Assembly (NCBI GenBank): GCA_031285625.1
Contig: JAITVV010000080.1
Location: forward strand, 1-64,000
Length of the DNA stretch: 64,000 nucleotides
Source of the DNA: Prevotella sp.
GTDB taxonomy: Bacteria; Bacteroidota; Bacteroidia; Bacteroidales; Dysgonomonadaceae
Direction of reading: 5' to 3'
Positions 54,391 to 63,056 of the stretch are shown piece after piece. The notes beneath the pieces were generated by a model. That model made no database searches and was not told where the DNA came from. It saw only the letters and a program-made list of their open reading frames with translations. Made by a program: the position numbers and the translations under genes. The first letter of the stretch is position 1. The number at the start of each line of letters is the position of its first letter.

Positions 54391-56613
54391 ATGAAAAAGG
54401 TATTTATAACTCTGTCTGCATTCTTAATAGGTGGGATAGGAGTTTTTGCACAACAAAAAGCGGATAGTCTGAAAGTTGTAAAATTAGATGAAGTGGTGGT
54501 GTCTGCCACACGTGTTAGTCAGGATGCACCAATTGCATACTCCAACATAACAGAAATGCAGATAAAGCAGGATAATGCTGCACGCAATATCCCTTCTATA
54601 TTGCAAACACTTCCATCTGTAGTGGCTTATACTGAAGGTGGTACTGCGGTGGGTAATATGTCTTACTGTATTCGCGGAACGGACGCCAATCGAATCAATG
54701 TAACACTGAATGGCATGCCTCTCAATAATCCTGAGAGTCAGGAAGTATATTGGGTGAACTTACCGGATCTGTCAAATTCTTTACAAAGTATGCAAATCCA
54801 ACGCGGGGTAGGTACATCTACCAATGGTGCTGCTTCTTTTGGCGCTAGTATTTCTATGCAGACTCTAGGAGGAAGGCCGAAACCCTATGGAGATCTATCA
54901 ACCGCTTATGGACAATATAATACATTCTTGGTTTCAGGTGCAGTTGGTACGGGTATAATGAAAAACGGTTTGTCTCTGGATGCGCGTTTTTCACATGTGC
55001 AAAGCGACGGTTATATACGTAACGGTAAAGTGGATCATAAAAACATTTATGCAGCATTGTCTCACTATTCCGACAAACAACTGATACGTCTTATATATAT
55101 GAATGGAATACAGCATACCGGAATCACCTGGGAAGGTATAGACCCAGGTATGCTGGATATTGACAGGCGATACAACCCTGCAGGACAATATACAGATGAG
55201 AATGGAAATATACGTTATTATGATAACGAAACTGACAATTATTATTCCAATATAGGTCAGCTTGTCTATACCCGATATTTAACTCCTTCTCTGACGTTTA
55301 ATGCCAATCTGAGCTATAATCATGGATATGGGTATTATGAAAATTATAAGGTAGACAGGAAGTTCTCTGAATTTGGTCTCGATAATCAGGTTGTCGAAGG
55401 AACTACTTACAAAAAGTCAGATATTATACGCCGTAAACTGATGATGAATCACCTGTATGTTGGAGGACTCAATTTGAAATATGAGAGAGAGAAATTTGGA
55501 TTAACTATAGGGGGAATGTACAGTTACTATGATGGAGAGCATTATGGCCGGTTACTTTGGGCTAAGCATAATCAGGATATACCTGAAGGCTATGAGTGGT
55601 ATCGCAACGAGGCTGATAAAAAAGATATAAATGCTTATTTCAAAGCAGAATACCGTCCTGTTGAGAATTTTTCATTATTTGCTGAGGTGCAAGAACGATA
55701 TATCGATTACCGGATGAAAGGTATAGATGATGATTTGGCAGATCTGACAAACAACAATTATTACAATTTTATAAATCCTAAGGGTGGTCTGTCTTTTCGC
55801 TTTGCCGGATATAATGAAATATATGGTTCATTTGGTATCTCCAATAGAGAACCATTACGTGCCGACCTAAAAGAATCTTTAAAAGGGGGAGGAGTACGAT
55901 CAATAACCTCTGAAAGGCTTTATGATTACGAATTAGGATATAAATATGCAAATTCCATTGTTGCTTTCAGTGCCAATTTTTATTATATGAACTATAAAGA
56001 TCAACTGGTACAGACTGGAAAATTAAATGATACAGGTTATAAGTTGCAAGAGAATGTTCCCGATAGTTACCGTACAGGGATTGAATTGGCACTATCATAT
56101 ACTCCAACTTATTGGTTGCGTATGGATGGTAATCTCACTTTAAGCAGAAATAAGATAAAAAATTATACTGTTTTTTATGATTATTATGATAATCAGAGTG
56201 ATTGGAACTATTTGGGACAAGTATCACAGACATATAAGTCTACCGATATTTCTTTCTCTCCTAAAGTGGTAGGGAGTTTTATGATTACATTCAAGCCATT
56301 CGAAAAAGAAGATATCAGTTTTTCATTTATCAACAAATATGTTGGAAAGATGTATTATGATAATACTTCTAATTCTGAAAACCGGCTGTCAGATTACCTT
56401 GTTACCGATTTTGTTGCATCTTATACTTTGGATGCTTCCAGAGTCGGTAAATTCGATTTTCAGTTCTATATAAACAATCTGGCTAGTATAAAGTATAATG
56501 CTAATGCATGGGTTGATACATCCAAATTCGAAGATGGTACGCAGGCTGTTTATAAAGGAGTATTTCCTCAGGCAGGTGCAAATCTGATGGGAAGAATAAG
56601 ATATAGATTCTAA
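54391..56613 (+). CDS. TonB-dependent receptor, thiamine uptake
   Basis: This is a 740-residue outer-membrane receptor. The signal peptide ends near VFAQQ (about 22). A plug domain follows (about 35-150, VVVSATRVSQDAPIAYSNI, SYCIRGTDANRINVTLNG), and then a barrel ending ANLMGRIRYRF. There is no carboxypeptidase-like N-terminal domain, unlike the other receptor in this window. The upstream TPP riboswitch and the downstream PnuC/PnuT-type gene mark it as the outer-membrane part of a thiamine uptake system. The ligand is inferred from that regulation, not from residues. Confidence 0.92.
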   Translation: MKKVFITLSAFLIGGIGVFAQQKADSLKVVKLDEVVVSATRVSQDAPIAYSNITEMQIKQDNAARNIPSILQTLPSVVAYTEGGTAVGNMSYCIRGTDANRINVTLNGMPLNNPESQEVYWVNLPDLSNSLQSMQIQRGVGTSTNGAASFGASISMQTLGGRPKPYGDLSTAYGQYNTFLVSGAVGTGIMKNGLSLDARFSHVQSDGYIRNGKVDHKNIYAALSHYSDKQLIRLIYMNGIQHTGITWEGIDPGMLDIDRRYNPAGQYTDENGNIRYYDNETDNYYSNIGQLVYTRYLTPSLTFNANLSYNHGYGYYENYKVDRKFSEFGLDNQVVEGTTYKKSDIIRRKLMMNHLYVGGLNLKYEREKFGLTIGGMYSYYDGEHYGRLLWAKHNQDIPEGYEWYRNEADKKDINAYFKAEYRPVENFSLFAEVQERYIDYRMKGIDDDLADLTNNNYYNFINPKGGLSFRFAGYNEIYGSFGISNREPLRADLKESLKGGGVRSITSERLYDYELGYKYANSIVAFSANFYYMNYKDQLVQTGKLNDTGYKLQENVPDSYRTGIELALSYTPTYWLRMDGNLTLSRNKIKNYTVFYDYYDNQSDWNYLGQVSQTYKSTDISFSPKVVGSFMITFKPFEKEDISFSFINKYVGKMYYDNTSNSENRLSDYLVTDFVASYTLDASRVGKFDFQFYINNLASIKYNANAWVDTSKFEDGTQAVYKGVFPQAGANLMGRIRYRF

Positions 56614-56633
56614 TATCTTTTACTTACTTTTAC

Positions 56634-56660
56634 GGAGTGCTGAAAAAGCACTCCTTTTAT
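56634..56660 (+). terminator. Hairpin between the thiamine receptor and pnuT
   Basis: GGAGTGC (56634-56640) pairs with GCACTCC (56648-56654), followed by TTTTAT. It sits inside the presumed operon and may partly end transcription, lowering expression of the second gene. Confidence 0.6.
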
Positions 56661-56665
56661 ATATT

Positions 56666-57259
56666 ATGGAAATTATAAATTTTATTGAGAATAATTGGAT
56701 TAGTATAGCCGGTGCTATCATCGGACTTGTATTTCTTTTTCTGGAGTATAAGGCTAATGTATGGATGTGGGCTGCCAGTATTGTTATGGCTGCATTTTAC
56801 ATCTATATCTTTTATACTACCAGATTGTATGCCAGTATGGCGATCTATATCTATTTCTTTTTAGCATCAGTTTATGGCTGGGTTGTTTGGGTATTTCGTA
56901 ACAGGGATAGAGAAACCGGGCGTGAAATTATTACACATGTCGGAAAACGCTATATCTTACCTATTATACTGGGAGTGTTTTTCATTTCCATATTGATTTA
57001 TCTGGTTTTGGTACAGTTTAGTAATAATCTGGCATTAATTACTATTGGCGATTCTCTAACCACTTCCCTTAATATTGTCGCTCTATGGATGATTTCCCGT
57101 AAATGGGCCGAGCAATGGTTGTTGGTTATTCCTGCAAATCTTATTTCAGCAATTCTTTTATTTGCCCGGCATGACGTCATGTCAGGTTGTCTCTTCATTA
57201 TATTCTTTCTTGTATCCATTATGGGTTATTTTAAATGGAAAGGGTTGATTAATAGATAA
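56666..57259 (+). CDS. pnuT: PnuC-family transporter, probable thiamine transporter PnuT
   Basis: This 197-residue inner-membrane protein has about seven hydrophobic segments and the PnuC pattern: an early VFLFLEYKANVWMW, a YFFLASVYGWVVW block with Trp residues, and a late SRKWAEQWLLVIP. PnuC proteins pass vitamins by facilitated diffusion, trapped by phosphorylation inside. Riboswitch control and linkage to the receptor point to thiamine rather than nicotinamide riboside. In Bacteroides a thiamine pyrophosphokinase gene often follows in this operon; here the next gene is a glycosyltransferase. Confidence 0.88.
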   Translation: MEIINFIENNWISIAGAIIGLVFLFLEYKANVWMWAASIVMAAFYIYIFYTTRLYASMAIYIYFFLASVYGWVVWVFRNRDRETGREIITHVGKRYILPIILGVFFISILIYLVLVQFSNNLALITIGDSLTTSLNIVALWMISRKWAEQWLLVIPANLISAILLFARHDVMSGCLFIIFFLVSIMGYFKWKGLINR

Positions 57260-57317
57260 TAAGTGGTAGAATATGTTATAAAAAGGGAATATTAACAATG
57301 AGAAAAATTAAAAATAC

Positions 57318-57325
57318 TATCTTTG
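57318..57325 (+). promoter_or_regulatory. -7 box (TATCTTTG) of the polysaccharide cluster
   Basis: A perfect TAnnTTTG, 20 bases before the first glycosyltransferase start. Confidence 0.5.
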
Positions 57326-57345
57326 TATCTATTATAAAGTAAAGT

Positions 57346-58410
57346 ATGAAGATTTTTCAGGTTATAACAGTATCTGAATATGGTGGTGCTCAAACCATTG
57401 TTGCAGATCTGGTAAAAAACCTTAGTTCAGAGAATGAACTTTATATTCTTTATGGAGGTAACGGAGAGGCATGGAGTAATCTCGGAAACAATTTTACCCG
57501 GCTGAAATTGAATGATCATCGTAAATCGGTTTCAATTAAAGATATTGGCCTTCTTCTGAAGCTTTTTTATTATCGGTTTAAATACAGACCCGATGTAGTT
57601 CATTTACACTCATCCAAAATGGGAGTATTAGGACGCTTGGCCTTTAACAAGAAAAAAATAGTCTACACAGTTCATGGATTTGATTCTATACGTACTGCTT
57701 TCCGTAAATTCTTAACAATTGAAAAGTTATTGAAAAACAGGGCCTTCCGTATCATAGGTGTTAGCCAGTATGATGTGAATATGATGAAGGAGGAAAACAT
57801 TTATAAAAATGTAGATAGAATTTACAATGGAGTTTCAGATCATTATATTCAACGAAGTGATGTAAATCCTGATGTAATAAGCAAACTGGAGGATATCCGG
57901 CAAGATTTTCCTAAAATTATAATGTGTATATCCAGAATATCCAAACAGAAAAAGTTTGATCTGTTTCTGGATATTGCAAAGCAAATGCCTCAATATGCTT
58001 TTGTGTGGATAGGTAATAAAGAGAATATGGCCGGGCTTCCTGGCAATGTATTTTGTTTAGGAGAAATGCATTCAGCTTTTTCCTGTCTGAGATATGCCGA
58101 TGTTTTTATTCTTCCTTCCAATTATGAGGGGTTACCAATGTCTATACTTGAAGCTTTGGCATTTGGAGTTCCTGTAGTTGCCTCGGCTGTAGGTGGAATT
58201 ACAGAGGTGTTGGATGGGGAAAATGGGTTTGCAGTAGAAAATAGTATTACAAACTTTGAAGATAAAATAAATCACATTTTATCTAATGAAAATATACAAA
58301 AAGAGATGTCACATAATGCAAGACAATCATATCTTGCTAACTTTACAATCGAAAAAATGGTAGGCAGCTATAAAGCTGTTTTTGACACAATCGTAGCAAA
58401 TAAAAAATGA
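57346..58410 (+). CDS. Glycosyltransferase family 4
   Basis: This 354-residue cytosolic or membrane-associated GT-B enzyme retains anomeric configuration on nucleotide-sugar donors. The N-terminal half has EYGGAQTIVADLVKNL and the VVHLHSSKMGVLGRLAF acceptor side. The C-terminal half has the donor-site motif LPSNYEGLPMSILEALAFGVPVVAS, with the E(x7)E pattern typical of GT4. It is the first gene of the cluster and overlaps the next by four bases (ATGA). Donor and acceptor are unknown. Confidence 0.9.
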   Translation: MKIFQVITVSEYGGAQTIVADLVKNLSSENELYILYGGNGEAWSNLGNNFTRLKLNDHRKSVSIKDIGLLLKLFYYRFKYRPDVVHLHSSKMGVLGRLAFNKKKIVYTVHGFDSIRTAFRKFLTIEKLLKNRAFRIIGVSQYDVNMMKEENIYKNVDRIYNGVSDHYIQRSDVNPDVISKLEDIRQDFPKIIMCISRISKQKKFDLFLDIAKQMPQYAFVWIGNKENMAGLPGNVFCLGEMHSAFSCLRYADVFILPSNYEGLPMSILEALAFGVPVVASAVGGITEVLDGENGFAVENSITNFEDKINHILSNENIQKEMSHNARQSYLANFTIEKMVGSYKAVFDTIVANKK

Positions 58411-59471
58411 ATCAACCTTTGGTTTCGGTGTTAATACCTTGCTATAATGTAGAGGCGTATGTAGAAGAATCGGTATTGTCGATTCTCAATCAAACATATC
58501 CTAATCTGGAGATTATAGCTATTAATGATTGTTCTACTGACAGAACAGGCGAGTTGTTGCAAAAACTGGCTAATCAGGATTCACGCATGAAGGTTTTTAC
58601 GAATGAGGAAAACCTGAAGCTTATAAAAACACTGAATAAGGGTATCGGTCTCTGTAACGGAGAATACATTGCCCGTATGGATGCTGATGATATAGCCCTA
58701 CCGGCGCGTATAGAAAAAGAAGTTAATTTTCTAGAACAGAATAGAGACCATGATATCGTCAGTACACAGTTTTTAGCCTTTCGTTCGGAAAATCCTAAAA
58801 GAAAAGATCTAAATCATAGCCCCTTACATGATTGTGAACTCAGGGCTTATATGTTGTTTCGCTCAGGAATATGTCATCCTGCTGTAATGATCAGAAGAAG
58901 GGTTTTCTCTGAACTTGGATTGAAGTTTGAAGCAGAATACTTACATGTTGAAGATTATGCATTATGGTCGGAAGCCTTATATAAAACGAAATTGGCTAAT
59001 TTAGGTGAGGCATTGTTATTATATAGAGTTCATAAGCACCAGATATCTTCTATACACGAAGACCTTCAGATAGAAAATAAGAAGAGAGTCTTTAAGATTC
59101 ACTGTAATCATTTAGGCTTGCCTACAGATGAAGAATATATTAATATCTATGCATCTGTAGCTGAATGTGTGCCTTTACATTCTTCGTTTGAATACTTAGA
59201 TAGATGTGAAGCTTTTATACTCTCATTAGTACAACTGAATGAAGATAAACCATTCTGTGATGACCTTTTTTTGAAAAAAATGTTGTCAATAACATGGTTG
59301 CGTCTATGTGCCAATTCTCGTCTAGGGTTGAAGGTTGTGAAAAAATTGAAAGCCTCTTCCTTGTATAGCAAAGCTGATTATTCTTTAAGAGATTTGGCTG
59401 TTTTTTATACAAAATGTACTTTTAGACTTAGGTATAAGAAGTCCTTTATTTATAAACTTGTATTCAGATAA
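58407..59471 (+). CDS. Glycosyltransferase family 2
   Basis: This 354-residue GT-A enzyme has the N-terminal VSVLIPCYNVEAYVEESVLSILNQ start, NDCSTDRTGELL, and the metal-binding DxD-type motif in ARMDADDIALP near residue 92. A C-terminal extension (about 230-354) without clear motif follows. No membrane helix is evident. It should transfer one sugar to the growing glycan. It overlaps the GT4 gene by four bases and precedes the polymerase-like gene by two bases, so tight co-translation is likely. Confidence 0.92.
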   Translation: MNQPLVSVLIPCYNVEAYVEESVLSILNQTYPNLEIIAINDCSTDRTGELLQKLANQDSRMKVFTNEENLKLIKTLNKGIGLCNGEYIARMDADDIALPARIEKEVNFLEQNRDHDIVSTQFLAFRSENPKRKDLNHSPLHDCELRAYMLFRSGICHPAVMIRRRVFSELGLKFEAEYLHVEDYALWSEALYKTKLANLGEALLLYRVHKHQISSIHEDLQIENKKRVFKIHCNHLGLPTDEEYINIYASVAECVPLHSSFEYLDRCEAFILSLVQLNEDKPFCDDLFLKKMLSITWLRLCANSRLGLKVVKKLKASSLYSKADYSLRDLAVFYTKCTFRLRYKKSFIYKLVFR

Positions 59472-59473
59472 GT

Positions 59474-60769
59474 ATGCCAAAGTTGAAACATATTATTCCC
59501 ATGTTACTGCCATTAATAGTCATGTTCTATTATATTTATCCGCAGGCATTAGACATAAGAGGATCGTCTTTTATCTCTTTATCCGGGGTAGTTGGGCTTG
59601 GGGTATATGCATATCATCGTTTCCCGTTCAAAGAAGTGGTTTTCTTGTTATGCGGTTTTTTTGTGTTGTTCTTTACATTTTATTCTTCAACATGGATTAA
59701 TGGGGCTTACGATGATTATAGTATGAGCTATGCAAAGAGTCAGATTGCATGCTTATTTTCAGCATACCTGGTTATTTTCTTAATTTTTAAAACACATGTA
59801 AGACCCTCACTAAATACTGTTTTATTATACATCATTGCAGCTATAGCTTTACAATCTTTTCTGGCTTTTCTAATGTATATCAGTGAACCTATTGAAACTT
59901 TCCTTTTCTCACTTCAGATGCAGGTTGATTATACAGAAGAGATTAGAGAAGAGGCTGGACGGCAACGCTTGATGGGATATGGAATTGGGTTCTTTGGAGC
60001 AGGTGCGATTAGTGGGATAGCACTTATTTTGTTATCCTATCTGTTCATGAGGATGAAATTGAAAACTACAGAATTTGTGCTGCTGGCTGGACTGTATGTT
60101 CTTATTTTCTATATTGGCTTATTTATGGCGCGTACAACAATTGTGGGTATGGCCGTAGGATTTGGCGTGATAGCAGTTTTATACATTTGGGATAACCGAG
60201 CTGTAAAGAAGCAGGCTAAGACATTTGTTATTGCTTCTATTTTTTTGATGGCAGCCGGTTATGTTTTTGCAATGTTTTATTTCTCTAGTTTTTCTGACTG
60301 GGCATTTGAGTTGTTTACAAATCTGTTCGTTCATGGTAGGTTAGAAACAAAGTCATCCAGCGGATTAGCCGAAATGTTTATAATTCCTGAAGAAACATGG
60401 ACTCTTATTTTTGGTACCGGATCGTCGGCGTTTTTTGGTAGTGATGTAGGATATACACGTATTCTTTTCTATGTAGGTATAATTGGAGGATTAGCCTTCT
60501 TCTTATATCCATTGTTTATAATAAAATTGAGCATGACTAAAGACTGGGGAGTTAATATTGTAGCTTTCTCAATATATGTATATTCACTAGCCCTTAATAT
60601 TAAGGGGTTGATCGAATTGAATCTTATATTATACCTTATTTTCTTTTATTTCATGTTCTATAGGTATTATATTTATTACCCTAAGCAGTACAGAATGGCA
60701 TTGAAAAGGAAAAAAATGAGAGAGGCGTATAAAAAATCTCCAACAGAAGTAATAGATATTACAAAATGA
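59474..60769 (+). CDS. Wzy/O-antigen ligase-like polymerase
   Basis: This 431-residue integral membrane protein has about ten hydrophobic segments and a long polar segment near residues 285-320 (LFVHGRLETKSSSGLAEM). That segment suits the periplasmic loop of Wzy polymerases and WaaL ligases. Such proteins polymerise or ligate lipid-linked glycan units on the periplasmic side. The sequence does not separate polymerase from ligase. It sits between a glycosyltransferase and the heptose genes, overlapping the next by four bases. Confidence 0.75.
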   Translation: MPKLKHIIPMLLPLIVMFYYIYPQALDIRGSSFISLSGVVGLGVYAYHRFPFKEVVFLLCGFFVLFFTFYSSTWINGAYDDYSMSYAKSQIACLFSAYLVIFLIFKTHVRPSLNTVLLYIIAAIALQSFLAFLMYISEPIETFLFSLQMQVDYTEEIREEAGRQRLMGYGIGFFGAGAISGIALILLSYLFMRMKLKTTEFVLLAGLYVLIFYIGLFMARTTIVGMAVGFGVIAVLYIWDNRAVKKQAKTFVIASIFLMAAGYVFAMFYFSSFSDWAFELFTNLFVHGRLETKSSSGLAEMFIIPEETWTLIFGTGSSAFFGSDVGYTRILFYVGIIGGLAFFLYPLFIIKLSMTKDWGVNIVAFSIYVYSLALNIKGLIELNLILYLIFFYFMFYRYYIYYPKQYRMALKRKKMREAYKKSPTEVIDITK

Positions 60770-61473
60770 AAGAGTGTATTATATTGGCGGGAGGCTTAGG
60801 TACGCGGCTCCAATCTGTAGTGAGTAATGTTCCTAAATGTATGGCTGAAGTGGCTGGTAAGCCATTTCTGAGCTATCTGTTTGATTATTTACAAAAAAAT
60901 GATTTTGATCACGTAATTTTAGCGTTGGGTTACAAATCTGAAATAGTTCTCCAATGGCTTGAAGGCGTAATTTATCCATTCTCTGTATCATATGTTATCG
61001 AAGAAGATCCTCTTGGTACGGGAGGGGCTATAAAGCTTGCTTTTGGAAAAGTCCAGGGAGATAAATCCTTTGTTTTTAATGGAGATACTTTTTTTGAAAT
61101 AGATACTGATAATCTTTTAGAGTTTCATAAAAAGAAGAATGCTGTTATTTCATTAGCTCTCAAACCAATGCTTGACTTCGATCGTTATGGTTCGGTTGAC
61201 TTGGATGAGGAACAGCGTATTATACGTTTCAATGAAAAACAGCATTGTAAAAAAGGCTTGATAAATGGAGGTGTGTATATAATTAACAAGGAGTTGTTTA
61301 CACGTTTGGATTTACCTGAAAAATTTTCATTCGAAAAAGATATTCTTGAAGCACATTTGCTCGATATTTTGGTATATGGTTGTCAGCAAGACAGGTATTT
61401 TATCGATATAGGTATTCCATCTGATTTCGAAAAAGCTAATCAGGAATTTAAGAATAGATATTTTGATGATTGA
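60766..61473 (+). CDS. hddC: D-glycero-alpha-D-manno-heptose 1-phosphate guanylyltransferase-like
   Basis: This is a 235-residue nucleotidyltransferase. The signature LAGGLGTRLQSVVSNVPKCMAEVAGKPF is the nucleotide and metal site of the sugar-1-phosphate NTP transferase family. The Ser-Val-Val-Ser wording matches HddC-type enzymes that make GDP-heptose. FNGDTFFEID holds the metal-binding Asp. Placement beside the phosphatase and kinase of the same pathway supports GDP-D-glycero-alpha-D-manno-heptose. A generic mannose-1-phosphate guanylyltransferase is the alternative. Confidence 0.85.
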   Translation: MKECIILAGGLGTRLQSVVSNVPKCMAEVAGKPFLSYLFDYLQKNDFDHVILALGYKSEIVLQWLEGVIYPFSVSYVIEEDPLGTGGAIKLAFGKVQGDKSFVFNGDTFFEIDTDNLLEFHKKKNAVISLALKPMLDFDRYGSVDLDEEQRIIRFNEKQHCKKGLINGGVYIINKELFTRLDLPEKFSFEKDILEAHLLDILVYGCQQDRYFIDIGIPSDFEKANQEFKNRYFDD

Positions 61474-62008
61474 CTTTAGTAAATATAAATATTTATTCCT
61501 TGACAGAGACGGAGTGGTCAATGTAGAGAGACCTGATGATTATGTAAAATGCATTTCGGAGTTTGTATTTATAGATGGTTCTCTACAAGCCATTGCAAAA
61601 TTAACGAAGAAGTTTGATTATATTTTTATTATTACAAATCAACGGGGAGTTGGACGTAATATAATGACTCTGCTAGACTTGCAACGAGTACATGCATTTA
61701 TGTTGTCGGAAATAGAAAAGGCCGGAGGAAGAATAGCACAAATATACTTCTGTACAGATATAGACTCTACTTCTATAAACAGGAAACCTAACATTGGGAT
61801 GGCTTTTCAGGCGCAACGTGATTTCCCGGATGTAAATTTCTTAGAATCAATAATGGTTGGAAATAGTAAATCGGACATTGAGTTTGGTAACAAGCTGGGT
61901 ATGTATACGGTTTTGGTTGGGGACAAATATAATGCAGACCATAAAATATACGGAGATATAGATGCATATTGCGAAAATCTGTATAAGTTTGCAGAGAGTT
62001 TAAATTGA
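61466..62008 (+). CDS. gmhB: HAD-IIIA phosphatase, heptose 1,7-bisphosphate phosphatase-like (GmhB)
   Basis: This is a 180-residue HAD phosphatase. The nucleophile motif FLDRDGVVN is at residues 12-20. The next HAD motif (ITNQRGVGR) and the late DxxxG form (GNSKSDIEFGNKLG) are in place. It should remove the 7-phosphate from heptose bisphosphate. The zinc-binding Cys/His loop usual in GmhB is reduced to a single Cys (YFCTDIDSTSINRKP), so this is a loop-altered member. The start is the ATG at 61466, since the TTG at 61463 is only one codon upstream. It overlaps hddC by eight bases. Confidence 0.85.
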   Translation: MIDFSKYKYLFLDRDGVVNVERPDDYVKCISEFVFIDGSLQAIAKLTKKFDYIFIITNQRGVGRNIMTLLDLQRVHAFMLSEIEKAGGRIAQIYFCTDIDSTSINRKPNIGMAFQAQRDFPDVNFLESIMVGNSKSDIEFGNKLGMYTVLVGDKYNADHKIYGDIDAYCENLYKFAESLN

Positions 62009-62021
62009 TAAATACAAAATC

Positions 62022-63050
62022 ATGATTATAAGAAGTAAGGCACCTTTCAGATTAGGTTTAGCTGGTGGTGGAACAGATGTTTCACCTTATTCAGATTTGT
62101 ATGGAGGATGTATTCTGAATGCAACAATCAATTTATATGCATACGCCAATATCGAACCCCGTAACGATAACAAAATAGTATTCCGTATACCTCAGACTGA
62201 GGAAGAATATATCTTCGATGCCGCACTAGAGCTACCTATATTACATGATAAGGCCGACCTGATGAAAGGTATTTATAACAGGGTTATAAAGGATTTCATT
62301 AAGAAACCTCTGTCTTTTACCCTGACTTGTGCATTAGAAGTGCCATTTGGTTCGGGGTTGGGTACTTCATCTACTCTGGCCACTGCAATACTGGGAGCAT
62401 ATACCGAATGGTTGTCGTTGCCTTTGGGTGATTATGATCTTGCTTATCTTGCATACCTTATTGAAAGAATAGATCTTGAACAGGCCGGAGGAAAACAGGA
62501 TCAATATGCTGCAGCATTCGGCGGATTTAATTTTATGGAGTTTTATGCTGAGGATAAGGTTATTGTTAATCCGTTGCGTATTCGTAATGAGATTATAAAT
62601 GAACTATCAAATAACTTGCTGTTATATTATACAAACTCGAGCCGTAATTCCGGCGATATTATCGAAAAACAGCAGAAAAATGTAAAAGAACATAAGGATA
62701 AATCTGTGGAAGCAATGCATCAGATAAAAAAACAGGCTTATGAAATAAAAGAGGCTATTCTGAAAAATAATCTGGATGAAATAGGTAATATATTACACCG
62801 CGGATGGACTTATAAGAGAGATATGGCTGATGGTATATCCACTCCGTTATTTGAAGAATTATATAATACAGCGATAGATGCCGGATCTACGGGTGGTAAA
62901 ATATCCGGAGCGGGAGGTGGAGGATATGTGTTTTTCTATTGCCCTGATAATACTCGTTTTGCTGTAGCTAAAGCTTTGGAAGGCCTCGGCGGATGGGTGC
63001 AACCTTATACTTTTACAAAAAAAGGTTTGGAAACTTGGCATACTAAATAA
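62022..63050 (+). CDS. hddA: D-glycero-D-manno-heptose 7-phosphate kinase (HddA-type GHMP kinase)
   Basis: This 342-residue GHMP kinase phosphorylates C1 of heptose 7-phosphate. It has the start RSKAPFRLGLAGGGTDVSPY, the ATP-loop VPFGSGLGTSSTLATAIL, the EQAGGKQDQYAA block and the C-terminal GKISGAGGGGYVFF. The first motif distinguishes the HddA/fucokinase-like branch from galactokinase. With gmhB and hddC it accounts for three of the four GDP-heptose steps. The isomerase gmhA is not seen in the window. Confidence 0.93.
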   Translation: MIIRSKAPFRLGLAGGGTDVSPYSDLYGGCILNATINLYAYANIEPRNDNKIVFRIPQTEEEYIFDAALELPILHDKADLMKGIYNRVIKDFIKKPLSFTLTCALEVPFGSGLGTSSTLATAILGAYTEWLSLPLGDYDLAYLAYLIERIDLEQAGGKQDQYAAAFGGFNFMEFYAEDKVIVNPLRIRNEIINELSNNLLLYYTNSSRNSGDIIEKQQKNVKEHKDKSVEAMHQIKKQAYEIKEAILKNNLDEIGNILHRGWTYKRDMADGISTPLFEELYNTAIDAGSTGGKISGAGGGGYVFFYCPDNTRFAVAKALEGLGGWVQPYTFTKKGLETWHTK

Positions 63051-63056
63051 AGCTGA

